Assembly: GCA_910576385.1 (NCBI GenBank) | Contig: CAJTIR010000009.1 | Location: 53,804 to 117,803 of the forward strand | Length of the DNA stretch: 64,000 nt | Source: Lachnospiraceae bacterium | GTDB lineage: Bacteria; Bacillota; Clostridia; Lachnospirales; Lachnospiraceae | Direction of reading: 5' to 3' | Part shown: positions 52,346 through 61,306 of the stretch, piece by piece | How the letters are laid out: every line of letters starts with the position of its first letter | Numbering within the stretch: the stretch's first letter is position 1 | The notes under the pieces: model-generated | The model's input: only the letters and a program-made list of their open reading frames with translations | What the model was told of the DNA's origin: nothing | Databases searched by the model: none | Program-made: the position numbers and the translations under genes

Positions 52346-52372
52346 TAAAGTATCAAGAAAAGTTTCCGATAT
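52346..52372 (+). promoter_or_regulatory. Sigma-28 promoter of the flagellin gene
   Basis: TAAA (52346-52349), 15-base spacer, TCCGATAT (52365-52372). It gives a leader of about 135 bases before the flagellin start. Confidence 0.87.
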
Positions 52373-52410
52373 AAGTTACAAGTAAAGGAAATACATTACT
52401 TAAGATTTCA

Positions 52411-52502
52411 GTGGACGGAACGGAAGGAGCGTACGGCCCGAAGGGAAGTCCACAACACAAATTATCAAATGCAGCATGGAAGCTGCAGTATATTCAAGGA
52501 GG
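52411..52502 (+). promoter_or_regulatory. Flagellin mRNA leader with CsrA-binding signals
   Basis: A hairpin TGCAGC-ATGGAA-GCTGCA (52470-52487) presents GGA in its loop, the preferred CsrA site, and a second GGA lies in the AAGGAGG ribosome-binding site about 20 bases later. This is the two-site layout known from the Bacillus subtilis hag leader. Upstream, GTGGAC/GTCCAC (52411-52453) closes a loop containing GGACGGAACGGAAGGA, with further GGA motifs. Confidence 0.75.
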
Positions 52503-52511
52503 AATATTATT

Positions 52512-53324
52512 ATGGTAGTACAACACAATCTTACAGCAATGAACGCTAACAGACAGTTAGGTATCACAACAAGCGCACAGGCAAAATCCACTGAGAAATT
52601 ATCTTCTGGCTATAGAATCAACCGTGCAGGCGATGACGCTGCCGGATTATCCATTTCTGAGAAAATGAGAAGCCAGATCAGAGGCTTGAACAAAGCTTCT
52701 TCTAACGCTCAGGACGGCGTTTCCTTAATCCAGGTAGCTGAGGGTGCATTGAATGAAGCTCATTCTATCTTACAGAGAATGAACGAGCTGGCAACTCAGG
52801 CAGCTAACGATACCAACACCACAATCGACAGAACTGCTATCCAGAACGAGATTGATCAGTTGACATCTGAGATCACAAGAATCCAGTCAACCACACAGTT
52901 CAACTCTATGAATCTGTTAGACGGCACATTCACAGGAAAGAACCTTCAGGTTGGTTCTCTGTCTGGTCAGGCAATCAGCATCAAGATCAGCAATATGGAC
53001 GCTGCTTCTTTAGGTGTAACTGGATTGAGCGTAAGTTCTCACAGCCAGGCTGGTTCTGCTATGGATAAGATCCAGAGCGCTATTAACAAAGTATCTGATC
53101 AGCGTTCCTTGCTGGGTGCTCTTCAGAACAGATTAGAGCACACCATCTCTAACTTGGATAACATTTCCGAGAATACATCTGCTGCTGAGTCTCGTATCCG
53201 TGACGTTGATATGGCAGAAGAGATGGTTGAGTACAGCAAGAATAACATTCTTGCTCAGGCTGGCCAGTCTATGCTTGCACAGGCTAATCAGTCTAACCAG
53301 GGTGTATTGTCCTTACTTGGATAA
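52512..53324 (+). CDS. Flagellin, normal size
   Basis: A 270-residue main filament subunit. N-terminal D0/D1: MVVQHNLTAMNANRQLGI, KLSSGYRINRAGDDAAGLSIS, and the ILQRMNELATQAANDTN segment that corresponds to the TLR5-recognised site in other flagellins. C-terminal D1/D0: SAAESRIRDVDMAEEMVEY, ILAQAGQSMLAQANQ. The variable domain is short, so this is a minimal flagellin. ATG 52512 is preferred over in-frame ATG 52476, which lies in the CsrA hairpin loop, because AAGGAGG lies just upstream. Codon use is visibly more C-rich at third positions (AAC, ATC), as for a highly expressed gene. Confidence 0.95.
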   Translation: MVVQHNLTAMNANRQLGITTSAQAKSTEKLSSGYRINRAGDDAAGLSISEKMRSQIRGLNKASSNAQDGVSLIQVAEGALNEAHSILQRMNELATQAANDTNTTIDRTAIQNEIDQLTSEITRIQSTTQFNSMNLLDGTFTGKNLQVGSLSGQAISIKISNMDAASLGVTGLSVSSHSQAGSAMDKIQSAINKVSDQRSLLGALQNRLEHTISNLDNISENTSAAESRIRDVDMAEEMVEYSKNNILAQAGQSMLAQANQSNQGVLSLLG

Positions 53325-53343
53325 TCAAACGAATGGCTATCAT

Positions 53344-53376
53344 AAAAATAAGACCGGATTTTCCGGTCTTATTTTT
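53344..53376. terminator. Bidirectional terminator after flagellin
   Basis: ATAAGACCGGA pairs perfectly with TCCGGTCTTAT, flanked by AAAA and TTTT. It serves the flagellin and, on the other strand, the glycosyltransferase operon ending at 53433. Confidence 0.88.
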
Positions 53377-53432
53377 ATTGTTAGATCAAGTTTTTTCATT
53401 GAGTAGTTTTCCTACATCTTGTTTATTTACAA

Positions 53433-54605
53433 TTACAATAAATTACTAATCTGCAGCATTTCTTGAAAACATTTTTCAAAACTATGATTTTCTTTTACCT
53501 TCTGATGACCATTTTGGGCAATTTCTTTCCGTTCTTTGTCATGGGAGAGATAATACTCAATTTTATTTAACAAATCCTCATGGTCTGAGAAATAGACAAA
53601 ATCTTGATCTGGTATAAAGTAGTCCAAAAAATCTGCCTGAAAGTTTGTCAACAAAAATCCGCCAGCGCCCATAATATCCATAGCCCGCAGAGGAATGCCA
53701 GACTGAATACTTTTTAAGGTAATATTGAGATTAATCTTGCTGTTGGCAAAGATATAGGGCATCTCTGAGTAATAATCGACTGCGCCCATATTTTGTACAT
53801 GGGGAATCTCAAATTCTTTGTTTAGAGTGAAAAGTTTTAATTTGTCAGGAAAATGTTCTCCAATAGAAGTTAAGAGACGAGTACGCTCTAAGAAAGTTAT
53901 TTTCCGTCCCAGATAATAATTTGCATAGATATATGGTAATGTTTCCACACCATATCGATCATTATTGTAAGGAGCAACACGCAGTAATTCCTGCAGTACT
54001 TTTCCAGTTAAGACTTCTTCCAGAAAATTGTAGCCATAGATTTTTAATTGTGCCTCCATAATGGCATCCAGATAGCCTCTGGCATAGTCGTTGATCTGGG
54101 TAAGCCGATCATAGAAATTATGGTCTTCATTGTAAAGAGAACCGACAAAAGAGACGTCACAAGTACATTTTTGGCGGTCAAAATCTTTCTTCGATAAAAA
54201 GTCAATAATAGTGGCATTGACGGGCAGAGGCATATAATGGACAGTGTTGATACCCATATTACAAAATTTTAAGTATTCTTGTTTATCAAACATAAACACA
54301 TAATTTGTGGGATAGATAATAGTATAGGAATACAATGCGACATAAGGGCTATCGTAGATCATAGATATATAGGGCAGGTCATGTTGTTTGCAGCTCTCCG
54401 CAACTGCAGGATAGAAGTTAAAGGAGAAACAAAATTTATATGTTTTCTCTTTCATAGTCTCATCAAAGGCATGAGAAAATTCCTGACTGATGCGTTCCTG
54501 ATAATCTTTATGTGAAAACATAGTCAATTTATATCCCATTTGCTCCAGCGTAAAAATGGCGTCCGCTTTGCCAAAACATCCCCAGTCAATAAATAAAACA
54601 TTCAT
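53433..54605 (-). CDS. CgeB-like glycosyltransferase, copy 3 of 3
   Basis: A 390-residue cytosolic GT-B-type protein with a DUF3880/CgeB-like N-terminal domain (MNVLFIDWGCFGKADAI, FSFNFYPAVAESCKQHDLPYISMIYDSP) and a C-terminal glycosyltransferase half (ANSKINLNITLKSIQSGIPLRAMDIMGAGGFLLTNFQ). It is a paralog of the next two genes upstream on the minus strand. AGGAGG precedes the start. It is third in the operon, 62 bases after copy 2. Placement next to flagellin suggests flagellin O-glycosylation, but CgeB relatives also glycosylate spore surfaces. Confidence 0.85.
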   Translation of the reverse strand: MNVLFIDWGCFGKADAIFTLEQMGYKLTMFSHKDYQERISQEFSHAFDETMKEKTYKFCFSFNFYPAVAESCKQHDLPYISMIYDSPYVALYSYTIIYPTNYVFMFDKQEYLKFCNMGINTVHYMPLPVNATIIDFLSKKDFDRQKCTCDVSFVGSLYNEDHNFYDRLTQINDYARGYLDAIMEAQLKIYGYNFLEEVLTGKVLQELLRVAPYNNDRYGVETLPYIYANYYLGRKITFLERTRLLTSIGEHFPDKLKLFTLNKEFEIPHVQNMGAVDYYSEMPYIFANSKINLNITLKSIQSGIPLRAMDIMGAGGFLLTNFQADFLDYFIPDQDFVYFSDHEDLLNKIEYYLSHDKERKEIAQNGHQKVKENHSFEKCFQEMLQISNLL

Positions 54606-54667
54606 ATAAAACCTCCTGCGATTTTTATAACAAATAATATAACAAATTAGAAAATTGATTTCGTAAA

Positions 54668-55852
54668 TTAACTTGCAGAGGAAAATGCAAGAGAGAGCAT
54701 TTGTTCCAGACGAATAGGATAAGTGTGATATTTTTTCACAGTTTGCAAACCATTCTCAGCGATTTCCTGGCGTTCATTGGCATGATAAAGGTAATAGTTT
54801 GCTTTCTCATTTAAATCATCCAGGTTTTCGTAACAGATTAGGTCTGTGCCGATGGTAAAGCACTCTGAGAGCTCTGGCTGGAAATTGGTAATCATAAAAC
54901 CGCCGCACCCTAAAATATCAAACATACGCAGAGGGAGACCGCTGCGTATGGATTTTGAAGTGATGTTTAAGTTAATTTTACTGTTGTTAAATATCAGAGG
55001 CATCTCTTCCATAGTTTTTGCCAGTCCATAGTTGTGGATGCGGGGAAGAGAAGAAGTATCACTTGCAGTATACAGAGCAACGGAAAAATGTTGTGAGAGA
55101 AGTTCCATAATTCGTACTCGTTCCATAGCAGAAATTTTACTGCCCATATACAGTTGAGCCATAGTTTTACGATCAGTGAGATAAGATTCAAATGGATAAC
55201 AATAAAATCCTGGTAAATGTGCCTTAAATTCAGCAATCATTTCATCCGACAATAATTCTTCAAGAATAAAACCGCCATAAATTCTCAATTGAGCTTCCAT
55301 CAAACCTTCCAGATAGCCAACAAGATATTCGGGAGGGTTTGTTAGCTTGTCATAAGGACATTTTTCTGTATATAGAGAACCGACAAAAGAAATATCGGAA
55401 GTAAATTTTTGATGTAGATTTGAAGGGGCAAAGCTAATCTGACCTTGTTTTTGTGCAATGTTGACGGCCAAAGGAAGATGATATACATGTCCAGGATTTA
55501 AGGGGGCAATTTCCTCATACTGTGCCCAGTCAAATAGGAATATCCGGTTCCATTGGTGTGTAATGGAGGTGGCGAATAGCTCCATTACAGGGGAATCAAC
55601 ACTCCAGCACAGATAAGGAATATGAAAAATATTACATACCTCACTTAAAAATGGGAAGAAATTTATACTAAATACAAAATCAACCGGATGTTCTAACAGT
55701 GTATTGCTGACAATTCGAATGGATTCCTGGGGAGTCAGTGATTTATTAGTAATTTCTGTAGTGATCTGTTGTATGGTATGGCCAAGCTCCTGAAAGCCAT
55801 CTATAACATCTGGTTCACAGATACTGCCATAGCGATAAAATAACAGTTTCAT
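54668..55852 (-). CDS. CgeB-like glycosyltransferase, copy 2 of 3
   Basis: A 394-residue paralog (MKLLFYRYGSICEPDVIDGF start; FSINFFPFLSEVCNIFHIPYLCWSVDSP; FNNSKINLNITSKSIRSGLPLRMFDILGCGGFMITNFQPE). ATG 55852 is chosen: GGAGG is 8 bases upstream and the codon overlaps the stop of copy 1 as ATGA, a sign of translational coupling. An in-frame start farther upstream (55912) lies inside copy 1. Confidence 0.85.
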   Translation of the reverse strand: MKLLFYRYGSICEPDVIDGFQELGHTIQQITTEITNKSLTPQESIRIVSNTLLEHPVDFVFSINFFPFLSEVCNIFHIPYLCWSVDSPVMELFATSITHQWNRIFLFDWAQYEEIAPLNPGHVYHLPLAVNIAQKQGQISFAPSNLHQKFTSDISFVGSLYTEKCPYDKLTNPPEYLVGYLEGLMEAQLRIYGGFILEELLSDEMIAEFKAHLPGFYCYPFESYLTDRKTMAQLYMGSKISAMERVRIMELLSQHFSVALYTASDTSSLPRIHNYGLAKTMEEMPLIFNNSKINLNITSKSIRSGLPLRMFDILGCGGFMITNFQPELSECFTIGTDLICYENLDDLNEKANYYLYHANERQEIAENGLQTVKKYHTYPIRLEQMLSLAFSSAS

Positions 55853-57018
55853 GTCTGGTCCTCCTCGACGATCTCTAAAATATGTGTTAATTGATGGATA
55901 TATGAAAAACATTTACGTACCTTTTGATACCCATTCATGGCAATTTGCAGCCGTTCCTCTTCATGAGACAAGTAATATGGAACTTTTTCCATGAATTCGT
56001 CCAAATCACGAAAAACCTCAATTTCTTTTCCAATTTCAAAGTAATCTTCAATTTCCCGCTGATAGTTTGTGAGTACAAATCCGCCAGAACCCATGATATC
56101 TAAAATTCGCTGCGGCATACCTGTTTCTATTGAGGGCAATGTAATATTTAAGTTAATGCGGCTTAAATAAAAAATTTTGTTCATATCCGTATAATAGTCA
56201 ACACCTTGATGTACTTGTACATTGCGAATATAGGAACAGTTGCTTCTGGTATATAAATCCACAGTGTAGTGTTCGGCGAGGGCATTTAATACAGTTATCC
56301 GATCCATTTCAGCGAGCTTCCGAGATAACAGAAGAAGTCCTAGATATAGATCAAGTTCCATAGATTCACGATTCCATTTATCGGCACCAAGGTTCTGAAC
56401 CATAAAATCAGTGGCTTTTTGGGATAAGCGGGGCCACGGTTTTATTTTATGCCAGTTACACAGATTTTTTACAAGATATAGTTTTAGTTCCGCAGCAATA
56501 TCTTCAGGAAAATAGTAGATAAAGCTGTTGTAAGAATTGTCCTCATAGAGATTTCCAATAAAAGAAATATCGCAGGTAAAGCGCTTTTCATCTTCCGATG
56601 TGATATCTAAGGCGCCAGTACGTGACAGATTAACGCCCATAGGCAGATAATACAAATGAGGGATCCCCAACGGCTTTAAATGCTCATATTCGCTCTGATC
56701 AAACACAAAAATATAGTTACATGGGTTTGTTGCAGATTTATGATAAAGAGAAATTAAAGGAGAATCATAGACCCAGCCAATGTAAGGAAAGTGATATTTT
56801 TGACATAGGTCGGAGACTTCTGGTATAAATAAGAATGAAATGAGGCAGTTGAAATCATGTTCTAAGAGAAAAGTTTCCAATTTCTCAAATTCGTCTGCGA
56901 CAGGAGCCAAAGGGTCAAATTCAGCAGCTTCATAAATATCCACCTTTCTTCCCATTTCCAGTAAAGCCCAAGGGATATCAAAGCTTGAATTTTTTATGCG
57001 AATAAATAAAAAATGCAT
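55849..57018 (-). CDS. CgeB-like glycosyltransferase, copy 1 of 3
   Basis: A 389-residue paralog, first in the operon (MHFLFIRIKNSSFDIPWALLE start; LISFLFIPEVSDLCQKYHFPYIGWVYDSP; LSRINLNITLPSIETGMPQRILDIMGSGGFVLTNYQRE). ATG 57018 has GGAGG six bases upstream; the frame is open for 19 codons above it without a site. The glycosyl-acceptor motif order is the same as in copies 2 and 3. The three copies share layout but only moderate identity, so the family is old. Confidence 0.85.
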   Translation of the reverse strand: MHFLFIRIKNSSFDIPWALLEMGRKVDIYEAAEFDPLAPVADEFEKLETFLLEHDFNCLISFLFIPEVSDLCQKYHFPYIGWVYDSPLISLYHKSATNPCNYIFVFDQSEYEHLKPLGIPHLYYLPMGVNLSRTGALDITSEDEKRFTCDISFIGNLYEDNSYNSFIYYFPEDIAAELKLYLVKNLCNWHKIKPWPRLSQKATDFMVQNLGADKWNRESMELDLYLGLLLLSRKLAEMDRITVLNALAEHYTVDLYTRSNCSYIRNVQVHQGVDYYTDMNKIFYLSRINLNITLPSIETGMPQRILDIMGSGGFVLTNYQREIEDYFEIGKEIEVFRDLDEFMEKVPYYLSHEEERLQIAMNGYQKVRKCFSYIHQLTHILEIVEEDQT

Positions 57019-57100
57019 GGCGTACCTCCATAAAATAGTGTAAAATATATTTGCGACAAATGGTAGGCGAGACATTTGATAAGAATCAGTAACCTGTTTT

Positions 57101-57129
57101 ATTATAACATAATTTACACAAAAATGCAG
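57101..57129 (-). promoter_or_regulatory. Promoter of the CgeB-like operon
   Basis: On the minus strand, CTGCAT (57129-57124, weak -35), 17-base spacer, TATAAT (57106-57101), about 85 bases upstream of the 57018 start. Confidence 0.5.
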
Positions 57130-57142
57130 AAAAAGAGGAAAT

Positions 57143-58164
57143 ATGTTTCGAGTTGATAAGTTGAATTATTATGATAAATTTCATTGTATTGTGGGCAGAT
57201 GTCCTGACAATTGTTGTGAAATGAATTGGAATATCTTAGTGGATGAAGCTGCGTATAAGAGATACAAAGGTTGTGAGGACGAGCGGATACGACATTTTAT
57301 TTCATCAGAGATTCCACATAGAATCTTAAAAAAGATGGAGGATGCCCATTTTTTCAAAAAGATGGTTTATGTATGCTGCACAAAGAATACGAAGAAGCAT
57401 TTCTATGTGAAACCTGCAGAAATTATCCCCGATTTACATCCCTCTATGAAGAACTATATGTAGTTTCCCTGGCGCCATCCTGTCCGGCTGTCTTAGAGAT
57501 TCTGTGGGAGACAGATAAAACAGAAATACAGTCAGAAATTTTTTATGAGACAGAGGAAGAATTGGGCAGAACGCAGATTAGATTATCCGAGTCTTTGGAG
57601 AAAAAATTACAATTAAGGGAGAAATTTATCCATATTTTATATAACAGAGAGATCGGGTTGAGTGAACGTGCAGAGCAAATCAAAGACAAGCTCGATATTT
57701 CAGGAAATGATCAAGAAATTTCCGAACAAGCAGCATGGATGATAACATTTGTAAAACAAAATTGTTTGATCAATGATAAGATCAGAGCACAATCAGCATT
57801 GATAAATTATGATTTATCTGAAAATATTTGGGAAGATATCAGAGAGTTAACAGAGGTATATCCAGAGTACCAAGTATTTTTTGAACATATTTTTGTCTAT
57901 AGTATATTTGAACAGATTATGAAATTGGAAAGCGACAAAAAGGAAGCGAAACGAGATTGGTTTCAAAAAATATGTTTACGGTTGGCCACGATTCAAAACT
58001 GGATGTTATATCTGTACCGAGCAAAAAAAGAGATTGATAGAGAAGACTGCAATAATGCAACATACAGTATTATGAGAGTGCTTGATCATAATGAAGAAGA
58101 GTGGGAAACATTTTTTAAAGGTTGGAAGCAAAAAGGTTGGGAGACGCCAAAGATATTATGGTAG
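57143..58164 (+). pseudogene. fliB: Flagellin lysine-N-methylase FliB, frameshifted in an A-tract
   Basis: FliB methylates surface lysines of flagellin. The start MFRVDKLNYYDKFHCIVGRCPDNCCEMNW is in one frame; from about 57334 the family's Cys motifs continue in another frame: GCPFFQKDGLCMLHKEY, then FLCETCRNYPRF and SLAPSCPAVLEI. The switch falls at an A6 run (57328-57333); adding one A restores a single frame of about 340 residues. Downstream the frame is open to 58164. So this is a one-base deletion, a slippage-prone site, or a sequencing/assembly error. GGAAAT precedes the ATG weakly. Confidence 0.85.
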
Positions 58165-58997
58165 AGGATGGAACAAAGACGATTCGTGAAAGTGTCAGTA
58201 TTGTGCTGCCTACTTATAATCGTGCTCATTTGGTAGGACGCGCGATTCAGAGTATATTAGAACAGACTTACAGTGAATTTGAGCTGTTGGTGATCGATGA
58301 TGGTTCTGTAGATGATACGGAGAAAGTGGTGAAAGCATACGAAGATGCACGCATTCAGTATTATAAGCTAGAGCAAAATTGTGGACCTGCACATGCTAGA
58401 AACATCGGAATTAAAAATGCCAAGAGTAAATATATAGCATTCCATGACAGTGACGATGTATGGCACAAAGAAAAACTAGAGAAGCAGATGGAGGTCTTGA
58501 CGCAGGCTCCAGAGCAGGTGGGACTGGTATATGGATGTTGCAAATATCATGGATTGGCAGGAGAAATAGATTATTTTCCGCAGAAAGAAATTGAATTGGA
58601 GAAGAAACAGGGATATATTTACCCCAAACTTTTGGAAGGAAATCTGATTGGAATGCCCTCTCTGTTAGTTCGCAGGGAATGTATTGAAAAAGCTGGATTG
58701 CTTCATGAAGGATTCCAAAGTTTGGAGGATTATGAATGGATCTTACGTTTGGGTAAGTTATATGAAGTTGCTTATATAGATGAGATTATCGTAGATGTAT
58801 ATGCACAGGCGGAAAGCGTCAACAGGAATTTAAGCGCTAATTTCAGTGCACGTTGTATCTTGATTGGAATGTATAAAGAGGAGATGGCTCGTTATGGCGT
58901 TTTGGAATCTGTGGTACAAGAATTTTTAGGAGAGGCAGGATACTTAGGATGTTTGGAGCAAGTAGCGACAGCATTGAAGCAAGTGCTGACAAGTTAA
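58158..58997 (+). CDS. Family 2 glycosyltransferase
   Basis: A 279-residue GT-A enzyme that transfers a nucleotide-activated sugar. Motifs: VSIVLPTYNRAHLVGRAIQSIL, LLVIDDGSVDDT, GPAHARNIGIKNAKSKYIAFHDSDD (DxD metal motif) and the EDYEWILRL segment. The start is uncertain: ATG 58158 overlaps the fliB stop, and TTG 58122 is an alternative with AAAGG upstream. A glycosyltransferase remnant follows in an overlapping frame. Substrate unknown; the context suggests flagellin or surface glycan. Confidence 0.85.
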   Translation: MVEDGTKTIRESVSIVLPTYNRAHLVGRAIQSILEQTYSEFELLVIDDGSVDDTEKVVKAYEDARIQYYKLEQNCGPAHARNIGIKNAKSKYIAFHDSDDVWHKEKLEKQMEVLTQAPEQVGLVYGCCKYHGLAGEIDYFPQKEIELEKKQGYIYPKLLEGNLIGMPSLLVRRECIEKAGLLHEGFQSLEDYEWILRLGKLYEVAYIDEIIVDVYAQAESVNRNLSANFSARCILIGMYKEEMARYGVLESVVQEFLGEAGYLGCLEQVATALKQVLTS

Positions 58998-59693
58998 ATA
59001 AAAAAATTACGATTATCATTCCATGTGTATGGGGAGAATAATTGTCATACGGACAGCAGCATTTACTATGGTTTGCTGGTGGGAACAGAGCCTGAGATCA
59101 GGAGTAATATGCTGATAGGTTCCTTATTTACATTTGGGAGTCAGAATAAGTTGTATCGCAGAACATTCTTAGAGCAGCAGAAAGCAGCGTTTCCAGAAGG
59201 AGTAGTCTATGAAGAACCATATTTTGTCTATCCGCTGCTATTTACAGCAGAGCGGTTTTATAGTATGGAGGAAGGACTATATTATTATCGTCAAACAGGA
59301 CAGAGTGTTACATTGCAGCATATGAATGAGAAATATACGCTTTATGATCATCCTTTTGTACAGTTAGAATTATTAAAGAAGATAATATCTGAAACAGAAT
59401 ATGTCAAGAAATATTACGGTGAGATTGAATTTCATTTTCTTTATAGTTACTATATAGAGACGTTATACTTTGCAGGTAGTGGAAATAAGTATTTAGGGGC
59501 AGATTATTTTCTTAAAATGCAGAGAATTGTGCTGGAACTATTTCCAGCCTATAAGGAGAATCCATATTTGCAGATCAAAGGGTTTGAAAAATATTTGAAA
59601 GTACTTTTGTCATTAGAACAACAGTTTAATCAGAAGGAGTTGAATCAATACTGCAGGCATGTGGTGGACATAATAAATTTATCAGACAAATAG
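58949..59693 (+). pseudogene. Family 2 glycosyltransferase remnant with internal deletion
   Basis: A start at ATG 58949 (inside the end of the previous gene, behind AGGAGAGGCAGG) reads ...KKITIIIPCVWGE then stop. This is the opening strand of a GT2 domain. Coding resumes in another frame from about 59025 (MYGENNCHTDSSIYYG) through FGSQNKLYRRTFLE and GVVYEEPYFVYPLLF to the stop at 59693, typical of GT2 C-terminal halves. About 120 catalytic residues are missing, so the protein is dead. Confidence 0.68.
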
Positions 59694-59773
59694 AACGATG
59701 ATGTTATCAGAAACAGAAAATAATACAGCAATAATGTGGATTATATTGAGTATTTGTCAAAAGGTATATATTT

Positions 59774-60973
59774 ATGAATGAACAAAAAATTTGTTTTATA
59801 TGTTGTATAAATAATTTGGTATATGAAAAAGAATGCCGCCGATATATAGAAGATTTATTTGTGCCAGAGGGAATGCAGTTAGAGATAAATATGCTTCGAG
59901 AAGCAAAATCTATGACAGCGGCATATAATGAGGCCATGATGCAATCAGATGCAAAATATAAGGTCTATCTACATCAGGATGTATTGATTTGGAATCAAAA
60001 TTTTATATTTGATATGTTAGATATTTTTGAAAACAAGGACATTGGCATGTTTGGTGTACTTGGAGGGAATGATATACCAGATGATGGTGTATTATACCGA
60101 AGTTGGAATATTGGCATGACATATGCATGCGATACACAGGATGCTGGAATAAAACAGGGGGAAAATCCAAAACCTGGGTCTTACCAGGAGGTAGAGGCTA
60201 TAGATGGTATGATGATGGCCACACAATATGATATTACTTGGCGGGAAGATTTATTTCAAGGATGGGATTTTTATGATATTTCGCAATCCTTTGAGTTTCG
60301 TAAGCAGGGGTATGTCGTGGCAGTTCCGTACCAAAAAGAACCTTGGTGTATGCATGATTGTGGAAGGTCGAAACTTCAGGCGTACAATCAGGGAAGAAAG
60401 ATTTTACTTCAGGAATATGGAACGTTTTTTCAAAATCCAGTATTTAAAGAGGAGGATTTTTTTTATAATAAGGAATTAAAAGCTGTATATGATAAATTAA
60501 AAGAGCAGATTGTTACATTTATGGTACAAGGAGATATCATGTATGCAATGCAATGTTGTGAACAATATGATGATACTTCTATTATGGACAGTGGATTGTC
60601 CGTATTAAAAAAATTGATATCTGTATGTGAGATAGAATATCAGTTATATGGAAGAGTTCAAACCTGGAGCAAGGGTGAGAAATATTCTTTGATTAATAAT
60701 AAGTATCTCCAGGCAAAATTTTTGTTATGGGATGCAGAATTGAAACGAAATGAGGGAGAGAAGCGATTAAAGGAAGCTGTGGAGCAGAATATCTATAGTG
60801 TTCCGTTGCTGGTAGTTGTGGGGATCCACAATGTGTTTCATTTTGAAGAATTATTTCCAGTGATGCTAGAGGGGGCGAAGGCTAAAAATTCTTTGAGGGA
60901 TCTTGAGTATTTACACTTTATTATTGATCAGATCATACTGCCAAATTCCAGGTTCTCTGAAAATATACATTAG
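59774..60973 (+). CDS. StrF-like glycosyltransferase with C-terminal helical domain
   Basis: A 399-residue protein with a GT2-like StrF domain (Glyco_tranf_2_5 type): ICFICCINNLVYEKECRRYI, AAYNEAMMQSDAKYKVYLHQDV, FGVLGGNDIPDDG, PWCMHDCG. The C-terminal 150 residues are helical (YLQAKFLLWDAEL, IYSVPLLVVV) and resemble the whole protein encoded at 62507-63169. No signal peptide. Sugar specificity unknown. Preceded by an 80-base gap with only a weak ribosome-binding site. Confidence 0.78.
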   Translation: MNEQKICFICCINNLVYEKECRRYIEDLFVPEGMQLEINMLREAKSMTAAYNEAMMQSDAKYKVYLHQDVLIWNQNFIFDMLDIFENKDIGMFGVLGGNDIPDDGVLYRSWNIGMTYACDTQDAGIKQGENPKPGSYQEVEAIDGMMMATQYDITWREDLFQGWDFYDISQSFEFRKQGYVVAVPYQKEPWCMHDCGRSKLQAYNQGRKILLQEYGTFFQNPVFKEEDFFYNKELKAVYDKLKEQIVTFMVQGDIMYAMQCCEQYDDTSIMDSGLSVLKKLISVCEIEYQLYGRVQTWSKGEKYSLINNKYLQAKFLLWDAELKRNEGEKRLKEAVEQNIYSVPLLVVVGIHNVFHFEELFPVMLEGAKAKNSLRDLEYLHFIIDQIILPNSRFSENIH

Positions 60974-61306
60974 AAAATCTGTAAAAAGATTCTGGCGTAT
61001 AAGAAAAAATGACGGAGATTGATCGATTTAAACAATTATTTGTGTGAGAGAAAGAAATTTATGGAGGAGTATAATTTTTAACAGTTGAGCGAATGCGATT
61101 GGTGTAAAGAAAGATTGAAAATTTGTCGATATATCAATTGTAGTGATTATATTTCATGGAAGAAATATTGAAAATCAAGGAGGATAATAATGATATGATA
61201 AGCAGATAAAACAAAATGGGGTATCAGTTTGTTTTGTCTGTTTTCTTTATTCTTCCATACCCTCAGATGGGCGATACAAAATATTTGTTAGTGAAAGGTG
61301 AAGAAT
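60974..61306 (+). other. Intergenic region with short decayed ORFs and a sigma-28-like promoter
   Basis: It holds very short ORFs with their own GGAGG sites (for example near 61062 and 61191) that stop after a few codons, which suggests gene remnants. A sigma-28-like promoter lies at 61105-61132. No longer coding region could be supported. Confidence 0.45.
61105..61132 (+). promoter_or_regulatory. Sigma-28-like promoter upstream of the radical SAM gene
   Basis: TAAA (61105-61108), 16-base spacer, GTCGATAT (61125-61132), one base longer than the flgM promoter and 7 of 8 in the -10. If real, it couples the downstream modification genes to filament assembly. Confidence 0.45.

Noticed and set aside
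52476..52511. Flagellin start at ATG 52476
   Set aside because: That ATG lies in the loop of the CsrA-type hairpin without a ribosome-binding site; ATG 52512 has AAGGAGG and gives the conserved N-terminus.
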